A DNA stretch of 64,000 nucleotides, from NCBI RefSeq assembly GCF_028554725.1, contig NC_071670.1, forward strand, positions 37,442,001-37,506,000, in the 5' to 3' direction. Source of the stretch: Zeugodacus cucurbitae (Eukaryota > Arthropoda > Insecta > Diptera > Tephritidae). Below are positions 35,330 through 48,360 of this stretch, piece by piece. The notes under the pieces were generated by a model. It did no database searches and had not been told where the DNA came from. It saw nothing but the letters and a program-made list of their open reading frames with translations. A program made the position numbers and the translations under genes. Position 1 is the stretch's first letter. Each line of letters begins with the position of its first letter.

Positions 35330-36573
35330 TTTGGTTGGCAAATATCTCCCTTCCGCCTTTTTGTCTTTTGAATTTCGCCGCTATGTATAAGGCGCTACAG
35401 AGCTCGTATCTGACAATACTATACATCTTTGAGAGGTCTTGTCATAACCTACAAAACGACGCTATGAATGATTAGTTTGGATAGACGTGTAAACATGGAG
35501 TTCACTAACGCCGAAATTCGGCTATTTTAAAGTTTTCCTTCGTTAAAGGCAAATCTGCTAGAGAAACGTTCCGTGAGATAATGGTGTTTTGGGGGATGGT
35601 ACTATATCACTTCGAACTGGGGAGGAATAGTTTCGACGATTCAGAGCGGGTGAAAACGACACAATGGATAAGCCAGACGGCGGAAGACCTGTGATGACGA
35701 ATACCGAACAAATCATGGAAGATATCGAGTTAGACCGGCATGTGGCATCTCATGACATCACCCATGAGGTGGGAGTTAGTCACCAAACCATTTTAAACCA
35801 TCTGCAGAAGGCTGGATACACAAACAAGTTTGATGTTTGGGTACCGCATGATTTGACGCAAAAAAACCTTTTGGACCGAATCAACGCCTGCGATATGCTA
35901 CTGAAGCGAAACGAACTCGACCCAATTTTGAAGCGGATGGTGACTGGCGACGAAAAATGGATCACATACGACAATATCAAGCGAAAACAGTCGTGGTCAA
36001 AGGCTGGTGAATCGTCCCAAACAGTGGACAAGCCGGGATTGACAGCCAGGAAGGTTTTGCTGTGTGTTTGGTGGGACTGGATGGGTATCATCCACTATGA
36101 GCTGCTCCCATATGACCAGACGCTTAATTCTACCATCTAATGCGAACAACTGGACCGCTTGAAGTAGGCGATCGACCAGAAGCGTCCAGAATTGGCCAAC
36201 AGAAAGGGAGAAGTGTTCCAACAGGACAACGCCAGACTACACACTTCATTGATGGCTTGGCAAAAACTACGGGAGCTCGGATGGGAGGTTTTATCGCATC
36301 CACCATATAGCCCGGACATAGCGCCAAGTGATTACCACGGCAAACGCTCTTGGTGATGTAAAGTTAAACTCCAAAGAGGCTTGTGAAAAGTGGCTGTCCG
36401 ATTTCTTCGCAAATAAGGAGGGAAACTTCTACGAGGGTGGTATTATGAAGTTGCCGTCTAGATGGAAAAAGATTATCGAACAAAACGGCGCATATTTGAA
36501 ATAAAGGCGATCACTGTAACACTTTTTATAAAGCATTGAATAAAGAGTTAAAAAGCGGAAGGGAGATACCTAA
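35330..36573 (+). mobile_element. Nearly full-length mariner element
   Basis: About 1.24 kb, flanked by TA at 35328-35329 and 36574-36575. Both inverted termini contain TATCTCCCTTCCGC. The left end has seven extra bases (TGGCAAA) before it that the right end lacks, so the right terminus has a small deletion. Mariners are cut-and-paste transposons of roughly 1.3 kb with one transposase gene, matching this layout. Confidence 0.9.
35495..36504 (+). pseudogene. Broken mariner transposase
   Basis: Reading starts at the ATG at 35495 (MEFTNAEIRLF) but meets a stop after 11 codons, then a frameshift before the long open segment 35664-36140. That segment shows the second helix-turn-helix (HDITHEVGVSHQTILNHLQK), WVPHDLTQKN and the first catalytic aspartate in VTGDEKWITYDN. 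Stops follow at 36138-36140 and 36165-36167. After them the same frame still gives QQDNARLHTS (second aspartate) and PPYSPDIAPSDYH (third, D34D spacing). A deletion near 36339 shifts frame before the C-terminal NKEGNFYEGG...EQNGAYLK, which ends at 36504. At least two frame changes and three stops: it is dead, though both termini survive and might be moved by an active relative. Confidence 0.9.
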
Positions 36574-36575
36574 TA

Positions 36576-39100
36576 TTATATCGATATTAACGAGGTAAGT
36601 AGCCAACCAGAGTCATGAAAACACGTAACTCAATACCATTTGTATTTTGGTAAATCTTGTAGAAGATTGGATAAATTCGGAAAAGATTCAGCTATAGCCG
36701 ATATGGCTAGCTGTCCGCATGGCTAAAATATGCAGCTGAATGATATCAGAATATAGTTGAGATTGCTAATATTTGTTGTATTCTTACCAGATTTTATCGC
36801 TTTTTTGTTATTCTATATTTTCTTATGCAAACGTATTATCTAATCTCCTATCCAACATCATCTACCATAACATGCATATACTTTTATTTATATTTATTTA
36901 TCCATTCCATTGTTGAACTTAATTGTATTAGCCTCTTGGCAACCAAAAAATGTCCGCTCTCACCACTAACTAAATATCGCCTCTCTACACTCCCAATCAG
37001 AACTGAATAAATAATCTTATTTTACCGCTATTGTTGTCGAAAATGCAGAAATGAAATTCTTATCTGAATATTTTCACACAATTACTGAGGTTTTCTACTA
37101 TTTTTTGCGCACATACTATTTATGCGTCGATATCTTTTCTTCACATGCAAATGCGAGTTTTATAATTTTCTACTACTATTTGCAGCGTTCATTATTTATT
37201 GAAGAAGTTGCAAATTGAATTTTGTATATACGCATATTCTAGTTGCGGTTGAATAATAAAATTTTGTTTTTATTACCAAAAATGTGTGTGTTCAAATTAA
37301 AGTATGCCGCTGCGTATACGTAACATTCTAAAAATGCAAATTCACATGCCGAAATTTACGCACTTTATGTTATGTGTTTTTAATAGTAGGTGGGCATAAT
37401 ATATGCAGACGTCTTTACTTACATGCCTCGTGGTTGTCTGCCTGCTTGCGGTGAACTATTCAATTAACAACTTATAAGTTGTGTGTGTATGTGTGTGTGT
37501 ATTTGTAAAAAATTCATTCATTCATGCTGCTATGTTAAGCATATTTCCAAAACGTTTGTGTTAAATTAAGATAAATTTCAATTTTAGACTATAAATCAAT
37601 TAAGTGCAGCAAATTGCAAGTTGTAATAAATCAATTGGAAATTTAGTATACTTTTGGGCGTTGGCGATATGTTGGAAATAAAGGAGTACTATATATAGTA
37701 TATTTGAGTAATATAATTAGTGAATTTTATTCGTTAAATAAATTTGTGTTTTTCCCAAAAAAAATATCAACAATAAAATCCAAATATGTCAGCAGTAATA
37801 TATACAGCTAATATATATAATATATAAAATATTTAAGTATTTTTATATCGCTTATCTTTCTTTAAATTCTTACACAAAATGCTGACGATAAAATGAACTT
37901 AAGACTTAGAAATAGCTTGCTTTGGAGTCAAAGAGTTTAAACTATTTGATTATTTAGTCTAGTCTAAAGTAGTAGCTATCTATCATTCTATAACAAAAGA
38001 CTGAACTTTAGCACTTCATCACCTCCCTCATTCACTTCCACACTGAAATCGTCGTATTTTTGCCAGGCAGCATATGCAGTTTTATTACCATAACAACATA
38101 TGTATGCAGTTTCCACAAAAAAACCGATTTGAATAGCCGCTCGCTTCGATCAATAGTGTGTCATAAATAACACTTTGTCCTTGACACAGTTCACTTTCTA
38201 AAAAAAAAAGAGAAGTAAAATTAAAATGATTCCCCAACATCCGTTAAACTGCAGCAAATGTCAACTTTATTTACTTTTTCCACCATTTTTTCGCCCAATA
38301 GTTAGATATGATGAAATCACACAAAAAAAAAAATGAATGAAATCGAATACATCAAAATGTTGAAGTAGAAAAGCGAAAACGGAAATGCAGCGTACAACCA
38401 AATATTTCATGGAAAAAGTTGAATGCGTATTGTTGCAGTGTTTTCTATTGATGTGTGTGTGTGAACGTATGTTTGTTTCCACATATTTCACTCACCTAAT
38501 TCGAAATTTTGACATTTTGTTGCACCTTGTTTTCCAACAATTCGCATTTTGTAGTGAGCATGACCTGTTTGTTTTTTTGTTTAGTTTTATTGTTGTTGTT
38601 TGCCTAGCATTGACTAGTGAATTTGTTGTTTGTTGAGTGATTTTTGCTGCGTCCTTTTTCACGCGTATTTTCAGTGACATTTTGTTATCGAGGTTCCTGC
38701 CGTTGTTGTCACGGCAAGCATGTCTTTTTGGATATACATATGTTGATATATATATAGATATATATATTTATTTATATTTAAAACAACGATATATTGTTGT
38801 GTTGGTTAAAAACATTTATATTCATAAATAAATAACAGTAAGCTTCATATCTAAATACATACCTTAAAGCCATAGTACAGTTATTTACGCAAAGTGAAAA
38901 TATTTTAGTATATGGAGTGTGTGTCTTCTATATACAGCATAATTCTAAAATATTTGTATAGTGCATAGTATAGTATGAGCAAAACAAAAATTAGTGAGAG
39001 TAACAATTGTAGTGTTTTCACTCAAATCATAGTGAATATTTCTTTTCTTGGTAGCATATTCGATCTCAACAAAAATGATATTAAATGATACAATGAAGAA
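36576..39100. other. Unannotated AT-rich DNA
   Basis: No gene recognised. Contains a TG run near 37483-37500 and the AT-rich segment 37780-37850. Short frames at 38385-38831 are of simple-sequence character (GTTGTTGTTTG, TATATATAGATATATAT). Confidence 0.5.
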
Positions 39101-39226
39101 CTTCTTCTTAACTGACGTAGCCAGCGCTTACTCACTTATAGCCGAGTTTACAACAGCGCGCTATTCGTTCTTCCTTCTCGCTGTTTGGAGCCAGTTGGTG
39201 GTACCTTCTCCATCTGGTCTTCGCAA
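39101..39226 (-). pseudogene. RTE retrotransposon 3'-end scrap
   Basis: Starts CTTCTTCTTAACTGACGTAG, the reverse complement of the AAGAAG-tailed 3' end seen in the copy at 49698-50750. It continues through TTATAGCCGAGTTTACAACA and GGAGCCAGTTGGTGGTACCT, corresponding to the last ~40 codons. Only about 125 bp survive. It belongs to the AAG-tail subfamily, not the ATAC-tail one. Confidence 0.75.
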
Positions 39227-42200
39227 ACAAGTGAACAACCACATTTGGGAAATATAGTAATGTAGAAATTCGATGTAGTTAAATATAAAGCGGATAGTCT
39301 TGAATCCAGATGTTCGACATCATGCAATTCAGTTCGGTCACTTATTTTTTTAAATCGCCAGCGTATAATAAATTATAGACGCTCTAACCTATTTTCCCTA
39401 TTAATAATATCATGTTCCGAAAAATTGAAGTGATTAGGTTACACTAAAACAAAACTACCCTATTCTCACTGCTGTTGGAGATTGATAAATCAGCTGTTTT
39501 TCACTCATATACGAAAGAGTGTTTCTGTACTGTTAGCTAGCAAAGTATCTGCTGTGAAACTATGGAAACACATATTATGAGTTATTATAAAAATGAATTA
39601 ATTTTGTATTGCCATTCATTAGATTTACTTCCCAAATAATTTATTTATTATATCGATAAATTTTAAAAATATAATACGATCGGTACTCTTCATCTTCTGA
39701 AAGCCAACAGCAGCCAGCACCTACTAGCAAAAATCAGCTCTGGTTAAACAAATGTGACCAACAGATGGCGCTAAATCAGAGTCGCATAGGGGGATTTAGA
39801 GTAGTTCACCTTCAAATCACTTCGGTGAAGTATGATGCGTCATTTTTGTATAGCGATATCGGGTTAAATCCAGCAGTTTAGTGAGTTAAACTACTCAACA
39901 ACCTAAACCACGCAGATTAGTGTCTGTGGGAACAGAATATAAGGTTATCAAACAACAATTAGCCGTTTAAATATACAATCTATTATCGTTAATAACGTCA
40001 AAATATTTCATGGGATTTACATTGGGAATTACATGGAAATACATTTAAGTTCCACATTACTTATAATGAAAATTAAAACGATCACGATCAGTTTTACCAA
40101 GTATAATATTATTAGCAGATAGCGCTGTTCCCATTACAGTTAACAAATCATATCAAGCCAATAGCTTATAAAAGCTTAAGTCTATGGTAGAAGCTCGTAT
40201 TTTGTAGAAAAGTATATTGTTGTCAGAATATTCAAGCTATTTTTTAGTGTAAAAATCATAGAGGAGTCTCGTGTATATCTTAACATTCGTTAAATATATA
40301 TATATATATATAAATAGTTTTTTAATAAGTTGATGGTTCAAATCAGCTGAATATCAATACTGATAGATTCAGCCTCAGCCTTACGAATGCTGGACAGAGG
40401 AAGAGGAAAACCTTAATGTTTCCATCTCGCCTTTCTCCATACAGCTAAGGTAGTTTGTGTCTGACTGTATAAACTTCATCGATATACCTATTGCGCAGTA
40501 TTTAGTGAGCCGCGGCTCGTTCCCAGTTCTATGAAATAGGGACACGGTGCCCTACTTTCCGAGCTTATTAGCTCAGTAGTCCCCAACGAATCTGCTGTGA
40601 CTATCTCCTAGAAATCTGACTATCATATACATACATATATAAAATTGAATCATACCTCTATCTATCCATCGTATGCTAAATATATTAAATAAATATTCCA
40701 ATTTAATTTACTTTTTTTATAGTAACATTTTTATTAGTCGCTTCAAAGTACTTAATAGTTTCTATAAAGGCACAGATTTCCATTTAAAATAGTTTATAGT
40801 TTTTGGTTTCATCCTTTCTTAGCACACTACGCGCATAAGTACGTTAACTATTTTATTTATTCGCCAACAAATTGTGCTACTTGCATAATCATAGGCGTAA
40901 CGAACGTGCCATTGGTAAATTTGTTTCTACATATTTTATACGTTTGCTATCGCCAGCAATAACCATCGCATGTGCGAATGGCAGCATGGAAAGTAAAGTA
41001 AATTTAAATATTTTTATTTGCCATCGAATTTTAAAATTCAATGCGACAATCTCATTTGGCTATCAAGCGAATTGTTGGTGGTCCATTGTCGTTTTCTAAT
41101 AAAATGCAAATTGTTCGGCGATAGCCAAAATTTGCATTCAAAACATTTGCGAACCCTTTACGTTGTCATTACACTTGTGGCAAAGTATGCAAATTGAGAA
41201 TTGTATGTATTTAAATAGTTGTGTTTCTACTGAATATCTCTGTATTGTGCAAATATGCTTGTAAGACCATTTGCATATATTAAGAACATTTTGTTTTTTT
41301 CTATGTTCCATACTCCTGCTTATTGTGTTTGAGATTTTCAGTAAGTTTCCAATTAAAATGCTATGCTTCTGCTATTTTAGGACTAGACTTAAGCCAAAAT
41401 ATTATTTTTCTGCATTTGTTCAATGCGGTTGTTTAATTATCTTTCCACCTCATTTTCGCCATTAATTAAAAGTTTTGGAAAAATATTTCACTTGTACACA
41501 CATATCTTCATTTGTGCACTGTTTGCTTTGTGCTCTGAAAATTTAATTGCATTTTCCAGATTTACTTTACTTAATTCTTCATGCTTTTTCTGTATTTGCT
41601 CAAACTTTTACTGTAAGACACTCGTTAACATGTTTGCCATGCACTCATGTGCTTGCTGCTGTTAACTCGTATGAACACTTGCTATACACGCTTTCTACTC
41701 TGCTCTCCTCTGCTACGGCTTTTACTTTGGTGAAACGTCATCAGCAGTGAATGCAATTAAATTTTCAATCGAGTGAAACAATGTAATCTGCACTTGTAAT
41801 CAAATCCAAGTGACTCCGCCCATACAAATGTTACCTACATTTTGGCGAACTACGATTTCAAATTGTGGTTACCAAAATGCAAAAACAAAATGGCAAAAAA
41901 CAAAAATAAAAATCAAAAAGCAAAGTAAACCAACTGCACACATCACTTGCCAACTTTTGTATGTTTGTATGTGTTCACATGTGCATGACAAGCTTGCATT
42001 TTCCACAACTCCAGCAAAATGTGTAGCAAATATCAACTGCCAATATGTGTGTGTCTGTGTTACATCAAACAGCCTGCACCGAACTACATGAAAAAGTGTT
42101 GAAAAAAAATCACAAAAATAAAAGTTAATGAATCGAAGTTTTTTGAACAGCTTTCGATGTGAAGTGCTATGAAAATATCCAACAGCAATTATATGCAACT

Positions 42201-42524
42201 GATCATGTATGTATGTATGTATGTAATAAAATATGTAATAGTACAAAATCCTTATAGAGCGATTATTTTTTGGAGTACGGGTATCTTCATAATACTGTTC
42301 AACAAAGTTCATGTATAAAACTCAACACGAATTCTAAAATTTATTTATATTGATGGGACCAGTAGACCAAGTGATGTTGTGTGACTAACAGAAATTCGTT
42401 GCCAGTGCTCATTAAAATTATTGAGTATCAATATTTGATGTATCCAAGATTCGGTGAGCCTCAGCCGCACTTTTCTTGAAATTAAAAAAGAAAAGCAAAA
42501 TTTCCCACAAATCTCGAGAAATAG
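39227..42524. other. Unannotated DNA with an odd block at 40.4-40.6 kb
   Basis: 40375-40620 is markedly richer in G+C than its surroundings (for example GTGAGCCGCGGCTCG and GGGACACGGTGCCC). It might be a transposon scrap, but I could not match it. (TA)n at 40294-40312; (ATGT)5 at 42205-42224. Frames at 40872-42312 are short and show no domain. Confidence 0.45.
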
Positions 42525-42662
42525 TGACATTTTCAGTTGATTATAAGTTTGGGATGCAAAGAGATCTCTACAATTATTTTGTTGGGTTAATGTTGACACA
42601 AATGTCCAAGATCGATATAAAACGATTTAATCGATTTAATCGACAAGTGCTTGACCCTTGTA
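42525..42662 (-). mobile_element. Mariner-derived MITE, copy 3 (fragment)
   Basis: Contains GTGACATTTTCAGTTGATTA, GTTTGGGATGCAAAGAGATC and AAACGATTTAATCGATTTAA in the same order as the copy at 210-535. It breaks off after TGCTTGACCCTTGTATACC, just short of the inverted repeat. Both ends are missing. Confidence 0.7.
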
Positions 42663-42700
42663 TACCTAATAGCTACTAATCTGAGGACTTTAAAATAAAT

Positions 42701-42899
42701 CACCCCTATTGCGAGTGTCGGCTAGGGACACTTGAATAGTCTCCAATCGATTGAGTCGATTATATTTTAATTTGCTATTGTGTAACTTGATTCTAAGAAC
42801 TAAAAAATATCTGTCGACAAATAAGCAATTGAAAATTATTCACAGTCGATGAAAATCGAGTCGATTATCTATTGCCATTTTACACTCGCAATAGGAGTG
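42701..42899. mobile_element. 199-bp MITE with CACCCCTATTGCGAGTGT ends
   Basis: Left terminus CACCCCTATTGCGAGTGT; the right terminus is its reverse complement with one mismatch (ACACTCGCAATAGGAGTG at 42882-42899). The interior contains several TCGATT/AATCGA words and no frame. Flanking bases are AT-rich (AAATAAAT left, AATATTTC right) and I could not settle the target-site duplication. Confidence 0.65.
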
Positions 42900-45713
42900 A
42901 ATATTTCTCGTTGAAACTAAGTTTTCTAATGAATTTTCCTTTGAATTCTGAATGGTTGAATTATATTTATTTAATAATTTTTTCAACTTACTACATTTTA
43001 ACAAACCAACTACCATTCCATAACATTTATTTTCATATATGGACTTCGATATCGTTAAATGTAACTACCCTATAAGTCGATGCAACAAGACGGAGCAAAA
43101 AACTGTCCATTTTAGGCTCTTTAATTCAATGATAAGATCTTCTTCTTCTTCTTTGGTACCAGCAATTGAAGCATAATTTAATTTAATTTGACTATTTCTG
43201 AGCGCGAGCATTTTAATGAAGTCAACGTCGAAAGGTTCCTTACATACTATCGTTTATAACTGCATGATGGTTATAAATATTTGATTGCATTTTCCTAAGA
43301 TGTTTCATTTTTTTTGCATATTTACATATTGAGATCTTTTTCATACGTACGTTTCATTTTAAGGTTGTTCTTATTTTTAGTTTATTTGTTTGTTCCAAGA
43401 TAACTGACTGAGAACGTCAATTCTATGACTGTAGACTGATAATCAGGTAATTCAGCGACTCATCCCAAATAATATGGATCTCATCTCAGATCAAGATACC
43501 TTAGTAATATCAACCTTTTTGATTGTATTCTTCCTAACGGTTTTAGATTTGCTATTAGACCATGTTTATAATATGAAACTTTGTTTCATATAATTTTTCA
43601 TTTAAATTTTCAATTCAGCTTGTCTATTAATTTTACAAATAAAATAATAATATATTTTCCGTGCTGAATAAAAATCGGTTGTCAATCTATTTACTTGAAT
43701 GTTATACCCAAATCACTTCAATTTGAGCTATTTCGGTATTTCTTAAACCTTTCGAAGTTTTAATTGATTCCATTCGATGACATGATTGGCATGCAAGTAC
43801 TTCTCTACACCTTTCATTTTATTATAATATATATTTTCAATATAACCATACCCATATCCACACGTCAATTAACTATTCAAAACCCGAAATATCAAAAATT
43901 TCTTGCCACGAACCACGATTCCACGAGCACAAAATAAATTTTTGACATCACCAAACTTTTCTCACGGATATTACCTAACTACTAATACAAACACAAAAGT
44001 GAAATTAAACCCGACTAAAGTCGAAAACTTTTCCGCTTTGTAATACCGCAATTACACGTGTTTGGTGATGTGGTCGCGGATACCCGGTACAAATACATGC
44101 ATTTATATGGAGAGGAAAATAGATGCGCGCGGCAAAGAGTAAAATAGAAATCAATTTGGAACTCATTTAATTTTTGGAAAATTTCGCGGTCAAAGCAACA
44201 AATGCTCTGCTGATTTTCATGATTGTCATGGTGATGGGACAGTGTATGTGATATTGATTGAGTTGGACATCGCGCATCGATGAGTTCTATTGCGGTGATG
44301 ATGACCGCAACCAACGCTTATTTGACTAGGGTTGACTTTTGTTGTGCACTGTCATTTATATATAGATTTATACACGCACAGATCTAGATACATATAGGTA
44401 CAGAGGTCATTTTGTAGTTTAATTGATGATAACTGAATCCTGTGGTTGACGATAAATTCTTCCCAGTACTGATAATAATATTGAATTTTCGAATATGACA
44501 ATATAGATAAACACCTTTTCTAACTTTTTTAAAAAGTATAATATATTTAAAATACTTGTGAAATGCTCTAGTGAATCTGAAGCTTATATTACTTACAACT
44601 ATTCCGATATTTATAACTGTTTGCTACGTTTCAAGGTTTCTAACCTCAAAAGGTCAATATTATAACATCTCTAAATATGTATTTCCCTTCAGTAACTTAA
44701 TTATAAAGTTTTTATCACATTAAGTAATTTTATTGAGTATCAAAACAAGCTTTTAAGCTCTACTTTATATTTTCTAACAATTTTTATACTTATTACATAC
44801 CTCGAAGTTTATGTTTGCACCTTTGCTGCTTAGCTATTCTCATGTGCCCATGGCAACCAGTAATTTGGTTATCTATGTACGGCAAGTACACAACCGCACA
44901 TGTGGACTTAAGCACCTTATGCATACATATACCTGTATACATAATAAATGTATGTACATATGTGTGGGTATGCATGACCACAACTTGATTTTTGAGCAGT
45001 TTACATTGGAGAGATGTGTAAAAGTTAAAAGTGTGGCTACTACAAATGCACAACTAACCCACAAGGCAGGCAAGCCGAGCTGAGCAAATGCTGTATTTGA
45101 CTTTGCAGTTAACTTTACATTAATTTTACCAAAACTTACACCTTCGGATAAACACAGGGGTGCAATGAACAATGTGTGTGGCTATGTGGTTACTCGTTGC
45201 TACTGATATAATTTAGAGATCCAGAGGCAGTGTGTATAATTTTTGGATTATTATACAAGTATCTACTTCTATCCAAGAGACTTCTTTCAAATCATTCCTT
45301 GTTAAGATTTTGAGGACAATTCACAATCTATACAAGGTATCTTTAGTCAAATCTGAAGTTATTACAGATTTACTGCGGTTGTTGTGGGATCAAAGGACTG
45401 TTAGCAGTCCATTAGTCAAAAAAAGAAAGCCTTCTGAGACTCAAGATCGAATATGTTAAACAATTATAGAAATTTCCAAAATTCGACTTGAGAGCACCTT
45501 CGGGTAGAGGTTCTAAAAAGGATTCTTATTGAAGTAGGTAAGTGATTTTTAAAAATATAATTCTGAAAATTTACAATCCTGTTACTGACAAAGATTATGT
45601 ATACTATGCAGAAATATTCTATCAAGAAGATCGGTAAAATGAAAATTTTAAATTTACTCTTGGAACCGACATTTTCTGGTCGAAGGTAGCATTGAATTTC
45701 ATATTTTTAGGTC
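42900..45713. other. Unannotated AT-rich DNA
   Basis: Nothing recognised. The block 44010-44320 is somewhat less AT-rich and holds a 99-residue minus-strand frame without a domain. TTCTTCTTCTTCTTTGG at about 43139-43155. Confidence 0.5.
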
Positions 45714-45715
45714 TA

Positions 45716-46042
45716 CAACTTTGCTTCCGCCGTTTTCCAAAAGACGTCTCTAGTGTCAAGCACTTGTCGATTAAATCGATTAAATTGTTTTATATCATTT
45801 GTGTCAACATTAACCCAACAAAATATTTGTTGAGATCTGTTTGCATTCTAAACTTATTCTCAACTGAAAAAATGTCACCTTTTGAGCCGAATTCTCCACA
45901 TTTGCACGGAATACGCATGCTGCCATAAAGTTGGTCAAAAGTAGTAGCTAGCGACGGCCAATATTTTGAATAACATTTTTGTAACCGTTTTTATACAAAA
46001 AAAAAGCCTTAAATTTACAAAAAAACGCCGGAAACAAAGTTG
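45716..46042 (+). mobile_element. Mariner-derived MITE, copy 4 (complete)
   Basis: 327 bp, flanked by TA (45714-45715 and 46043-46044). Left terminus CAACTTTGCTTCCGCCGTTT; right terminus reverse-complements to CAACTTTGTTTCCGGCGTTT. The interior matches copy 1 throughout and includes the reduced transposase tail: RMLP, a stop where copy 1 has a glutamate codon, then GQYFE-like codons. This is the best reference for the family in the window. Confidence 0.8.
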
Positions 46043-46044
46043 TA

Positions 46045-48356
46045 TTGGTTTTTATTGAATATTAGAGATTTATATTGTCTATGTATTTTATGTATATAGG
46101 GATGAATATGTGTTTGTGGGCTTCCGAAAGAATCCCAAAATATGATACTTGTATCCTAACCGCACTTTCGATATTCATAGGTCTAATTGTGGTTTTCTAA
46201 GTAACTAAAATAGGTTCGTTCATTGAAACAAAGCAAGGAAAAATCAAATGTTGACACAAATTTTCAGAAGATATCTAATTTAGAAATAATTTTAGCTGAG
46301 TTGCCGCCGATCTATTAAATTTAAGAAGCTTTAGAAATCCCTCTGGGAATGAATTTTGTGATATTTTAAATTAAACATATTTTCAATCGAAAAAACTCTT
46401 GTCGTTGCTAATTTGGAAAGATAAACGCTATTTATTCTGCTAATATCAGCATCCAAACATCTTTTGGTATATTAAGAGGTTTTATTAGGTATTAGAAACT
46501 GGTTTTTGGTTTAGGAAGATTTAGTTCCAATTGCCTACTCGGCCCAAAGTTGCTGGTGTTTGTAAGGGCAAATTTATGTTGAAACTCACCATTTTCATTT
46601 TTAGGAATTTGATGTTAAATAAATTTCTTCTATATTTCGATTTTAATCACCACATCCTTATAGTAAGAGCTACAAATATATTGTTACTTAAGCTCAACAT
46701 ATTTCGTCATCCAAGTTATGTACACGCTCGTGGCATTCACCAGCAATGTGTGGTTAATAAAAACTTCATTCTACGTTATTAAAATGTTATTTGAAAGTTT
46801 TGTAATTAAATTGAATTTATACGCATACGTGAGCATGCTAAAATGTCGAGAATTCAGTGCTGAGTACAAGGAAATGGAGTCAGAAATGTTGTCACAAACA
46901 CACATAACTACATACTTGCGTAACTTGGGTATGTTCAATTTGCGTAATGTAACTGAGTTGAATGCCGCTTGTAAGAGGGTGCCAGTGTATTATGAACGAA
47001 TATTTTCGCTAATGAAGAGACATTATGTGTGGAAATAGTTTATAAAGTGATTTTGTTGTTATTTACAGGGAAATATTGTATTTGAGTAGAGGAAAGAATT
47101 TTAAAATTTAAGAAGCTGAAAATTTACTTAAAAATTAAATTAAATTTCCCAAAATACATATTTTATATTTTACAATTTATTATACTAAAAAATATGCTTT
47201 ATTTCTTGAAAATGTCTAAGCTGTTTTTCATGCTCACATGTCCCATATTATTTGCTATAAATTATTTGATGTCTACTAAGAGAATTATAAGTATGAAATA
47301 TATGAGTGTGTGTACAGAGGCAGATTTGCATAATTGTCTACTAATATATTATCATAAATGAAATGTGTAAACAAAAGCTTGTTTTGATTTCCACAATAAA
47401 TTGCGAACTATGCAAATGACAGCGTGTTGATACGAAATCTCTCTCACTAACCCATGTCGGTAAACAAAGCTTACCGTTTTCGTATTCAAATCGAAAGCAT
47501 ACATTGTTCAATTCCAAAACAAAATAGATAAAGTATTGTGGTTTTTGTAGTCGGTGAGTGCGGAAAAGTGACAAAACACGCGCCAACTAAAATAAATAGC
47601 ATGGAAAATAGAAATCATAATAAAAACAACAAATTTATTTAGGCAAAAGTAGCAGTAAATCCCACTTGGCGCTGCATGTTGATTTCTGGAGAAAAGCATA
47701 TAGTACTACTGTGGCAAGCGCGTGGAAAATACTCCGCCAATGCTCAATTTTTATTATTTTCCTTCTGTTTTTCATTTCCTTTTTTCGTTTTGTCCTACTT
47801 TAATGCGTTGCTTGTGCGCAATTGTAGCACACTTGAGACGTAAACGAACAAATACTGGTGTTATTGGAGAAATGTATATTAGGGTTGTACTTTAGTGATC
47901 TGACTATTATATAATTTTTTGGCCTTTTCTCAAATTTAAAAATATTTTCCTATAATTTGCTATACTTATGAAATAGTTTTACATAAACGAAAGAACAGTT
48001 TTGCTGTCGTTTCTAAGGCTTGCAATAGCTCGAACTATATTCACCAAAAAAAAAACGCATAGAGATTAGCTCACGGACCTCTTTTAGAAAATTGTTGATT
48101 CGCTTAGTTTCCTCTTCAGGAGTTTAGTGGTAATTTAAAGAATTGTTCTTATTTGCTATTATTCAATGTTCCGTTGTTGTCATGAAAAAATCGCTATATC
48201 CCACGACTGTTCGGTAAATAAATCTATTTTTTAATTATCCATTAATCATTTACTAGGCACACTTGAGTTTTTCTTGCTCTCAAAAGTGTCCGATTCTTTA
48301 TAAGAACACTGACTAAATTATTCTTTTTGGAATTAAGTTAATATTTGTCAAGAATC
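46045..48356. other. Unannotated DNA
   Basis: A 106-residue frame at 46718-47038 has a hydrophobic first half and a charged second half with no recognised domain; I would not call it a gene. The rest is AT-rich. Confidence 0.5.
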
Positions 48357-48360
48357 TTAA

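Noticed and set aside
7823..42224. ACAT/ATGT, CA/TG and AT short tandem repeats at many sites
   Set aside because: Ordinary microsatellites; no spacer pattern for CRISPR and no telomeric unit. Only the ATAC run at the RTE 3' ends was judged meaningful.
46718..47038. 106-residue frame with charged second half
   Set aside because: Considered as a small gene, but there is no domain, the start lies inside simple AT-rich DNA and nothing nearby supports transcription.
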